Positions 62,841 through 64,000 of a stretch of DNA of 64,000 nt are shown piece after piece. The notes under the pieces are model-generated. The model had not been told where the DNA came from. It saw only the letters and a program-made list of their open reading frames with translations, and did no database searches. The DNA is from Chryseobacterium sp. (GTDB lineage Bacteria > Bacteroidota > Bacteroidia > Flavobacteriales > Weeksellaceae), in NCBI RefSeq assembly GCF_029240215.1, contig NZ_JARBTK010000001.1, forward strand, positions 620,001-684,000, written 5' to 3'. Within the stretch, counting starts at the first letter, position 1, and the number at the start of each line of letters is the position of its first letter. Made by a program: the position numbers and the translations under genes.

Positions 62841-63335
62841 TTAATTTTTCTGGAGTAAAAGTTTTACATCTGTCGGAATTTCACCATTTACTCTCAGGAT
62901 TAGTATGGGATTGTTTTGTTTGCTTAATGAATATTCACTGTTGCCTATTTCTTTATAATAAACCTTTAAAACAGAGTTGTCTTTCTCCATTTTAATAACT
63001 TCAATGTCACCGTATTTCTGTTTTATTAATGTGGGCTTCAGCAAAAGAAAAAATTCATCTTCAGAAAGTGTAGGTATAGGTTCTGATCGCGAAAACTTCT
63101 TATCAGCTAACTGGCTATAAATATCTAAAGTTTCACTAAAAGTTGTAATTACCCTATATTCTCCCAGCGGAAGATTATAGTTTGATCTTTTCACCTCAGA
63201 AAAAGTTATGTTTCCTGCTTGCTTGCTCATTGATGTTTCTGCTTTTATATCACTTTTTACCGCAGAAATATTTCTGCAACTGTATCCTGTAGCAATCATA
63301 AAAAACGATAATACTAAAAACCAAGCACGTTTCAT
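62841..63335 (-). CDS. Exported protein of unknown function, probable lipoprotein
   Basis: A 164-residue protein that starts MKRAWFLVLSFFMIATGYSC; the cysteine at residue 20 could be lipidated, though the preceding GYS is not an ideal lipobox. The body contains ITFSEVKRSNYNLPLGEYRV and LSEDEFFLLLKPTLIKQKYG and no family I recognise. Its stop lies 16 bases before the M12B protease start, so the two are probably co-transcribed; a helper or inhibitor role for the protease is a guess. An ATG 21 bases upstream is a less likely start. Confidence 0.6.
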   Translation of the reverse strand: MKRAWFLVLSFFMIATGYSCRNISAVKSDIKAETSMSKQAGNITFSEVKRSNYNLPLGEYRVITTFSETLDIYSQLADKKFSRSEPIPTLSEDEFFLLLKPTLIKQKYGDIEVIKMEKDNSVLKVYYKEIGNSEYSLSKQNNPILILRVNGEIPTDVKLLLQKN

Positions 63336-63433
63336 TATTAAACTCTCAAAAAGCAAAGGTAAATATTATTATATTTCCAAAGAAAGTTTTTTTTTAACAT
63401 TTTTAACATTTAACATAAATCTTTGTAAAAGTA

Positions 63434-63450
63434 TTGTAAGTAATTTACAA
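63434..63450. promoter_or_regulatory. Possible operator dyad in a divergent gap
   Basis: TTGTAA-GTAAT-TTACAA is a short inverted repeat in the gap between two divergent genes. It could be a regulator site, but AT-rich dyads of this size arise by chance. Confidence 0.25.
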
Positions 63451-63555
63451 TTTACTGATTTTCAATATTATAAAATTTTACTAAAATCATACATTTCATT
63501 TACAAACCATCGGATCAATAAGATTCTAATTTTACTTCAACAAAAAAATAATCTT

Positions 63556-64000
63556 ATGAAAAAGTATATTTTATTAGTAGCTGTGAGCAGCACTTTTATC
63601 ATGTGTAAAAAGGGAGAAGCTGCAACATCTCAAATGGAAAACTCTGTACCTTCTGCAGACAGTACTCTAGCAAACGTTACAGACAAAGTGAATTCTGTAA
63701 GTAAAAATGCTGAAGCTGTTTTGGATTCTGCAAGTATTAAAATTAAAGATTTTGAAAAAACAAAAAGTGAAGCAGACGAAAAAATAGAATCTACCTCAAA
63801 AAGTATTGATTCGCTATCTGAAAAGATTGCTCATATGAAGCTTGAATCTAAAACAGAAGCGAAAAAAGATTCATCCAGTAAAAAGACTGAGAGAATTGTT
63901 GTGAATGTACCTGCTCCGAAAATTATTAAAGAAACGAAGATCATATACAAAGACAAACCAAAAACAAATTCTGAAGTTTTGACGGTTTCAAAAAACAAAA
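63556..64000 (+). CDS. Exported protein of unknown function (3' end beyond the window)
   Basis: The first 148 codons are in the window and the frame stays open to the edge. The start MKKYILLVAVSSTFIMCKK looks like a lipoprotein signal with cysteine 17 as lipidation site. The body is a Ser/Lys/Glu-rich, low-complexity region that repeats DSA-S-KI-DF and TSKSIDSLSEKI, compatible with coiled coil, then VNVPAPKIIKETKIIYKDKP before the edge. I recall DUF4349 proteins with this kind of N-terminal region, but the deciding domain would be past the edge, so the family call is open. Confidence 0.55.
   Translation, partial: MKKYILLVAVSSTFIMCKKGEAATSQMENSVPSADSTLANVTDKVNSVSKNAEAVLDSASIKIKDFEKTKSEADEKIESTSKSIDSLSEKIAHMKLESKTEAKKDSSSKKTERIVVNVPAPKIIKETKIIYKDKPKTNSEVLTVSKNK

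Overview
The window is low-GC DNA from a member of the Bacteroidota, most likely a Chryseobacterium-like flavobacterium (Weeksellaceae). The evidence: promoters follow the Bacteroidota TTTG / TAnnTTTG pattern, gldF and gldG are present, six secreted proteins end in type IX secretion (T9SS) sorting domains, and ribosomal protein S1 has the long Bacteroidota form. Genus is inferred from protein resemblance, not from a search. No rRNA, tRNA, CRISPR array, prophage or transposase was seen.

Layout. 1-5200: start of a sulfate-assimilation gene (cysH, cut by the edge) behind an Rrf2 regulator, a DUF4268/zinc-ribbon pair, then a Crp-like regulator, SDR, AraC regulator and TetX-like flavoprotein. The Crp-like gene and the SDR gene share a 16-base upstream motif. 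5270-9670: YceI lipoprotein, TraB/GumN protein, AraC regulator, serine hydrolase. 9700-20660: gldFG, hemJ, kbl, a T9SS M1 peptidase, PBP4 and priA. 21000-28700: a minus-strand run that looks like a glycoprotein-degradation locus (GH20 hexosaminidase, glycosylasparaginase, CutC, GH2 beta-mannosidase, AEC permease). 28780-34500: DUF4197, scoAB, rplS with a structured leader, a hydrolase and an EamA permease. 34600-44700: M36 metalloprotease, rpsA, a truB-barrel protein-rluF overlapping operon, and uppP/DUF3098/ftsX facing rsmA. 44800-53400: three tandem paralogues of a large surface protein (choice-of-anchor L plus T9SS type B tail). 53500-64000: a heptad-repeat membrane protein, TIGR02757, rnz, rdgB, a CPBP protease, a YhhS-like MFS carrier, prfC, an M12B-type T9SS metalloprotease with a small exported partner, and a truncated exported protein at the right edge.

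The gaps hold repeats worth attention: two copies of a ~200-bp dyad element (29632-29834 and 32221-32422), both in convergent gaps; three REP-like hairpin elements; two inverted repeats bounded by GTTTGTC and GACAAAC; and many clean stem-loop terminators, several of which can serve both strands. Most of the window is ordinary chromosomal housekeeping. The strongest candidates for something little described are the anchor-L trio, the 200-bp dyad element, the heptad-repeat membrane protein and the uncharacterised barrel protein locked between two pseudouridine synthases.
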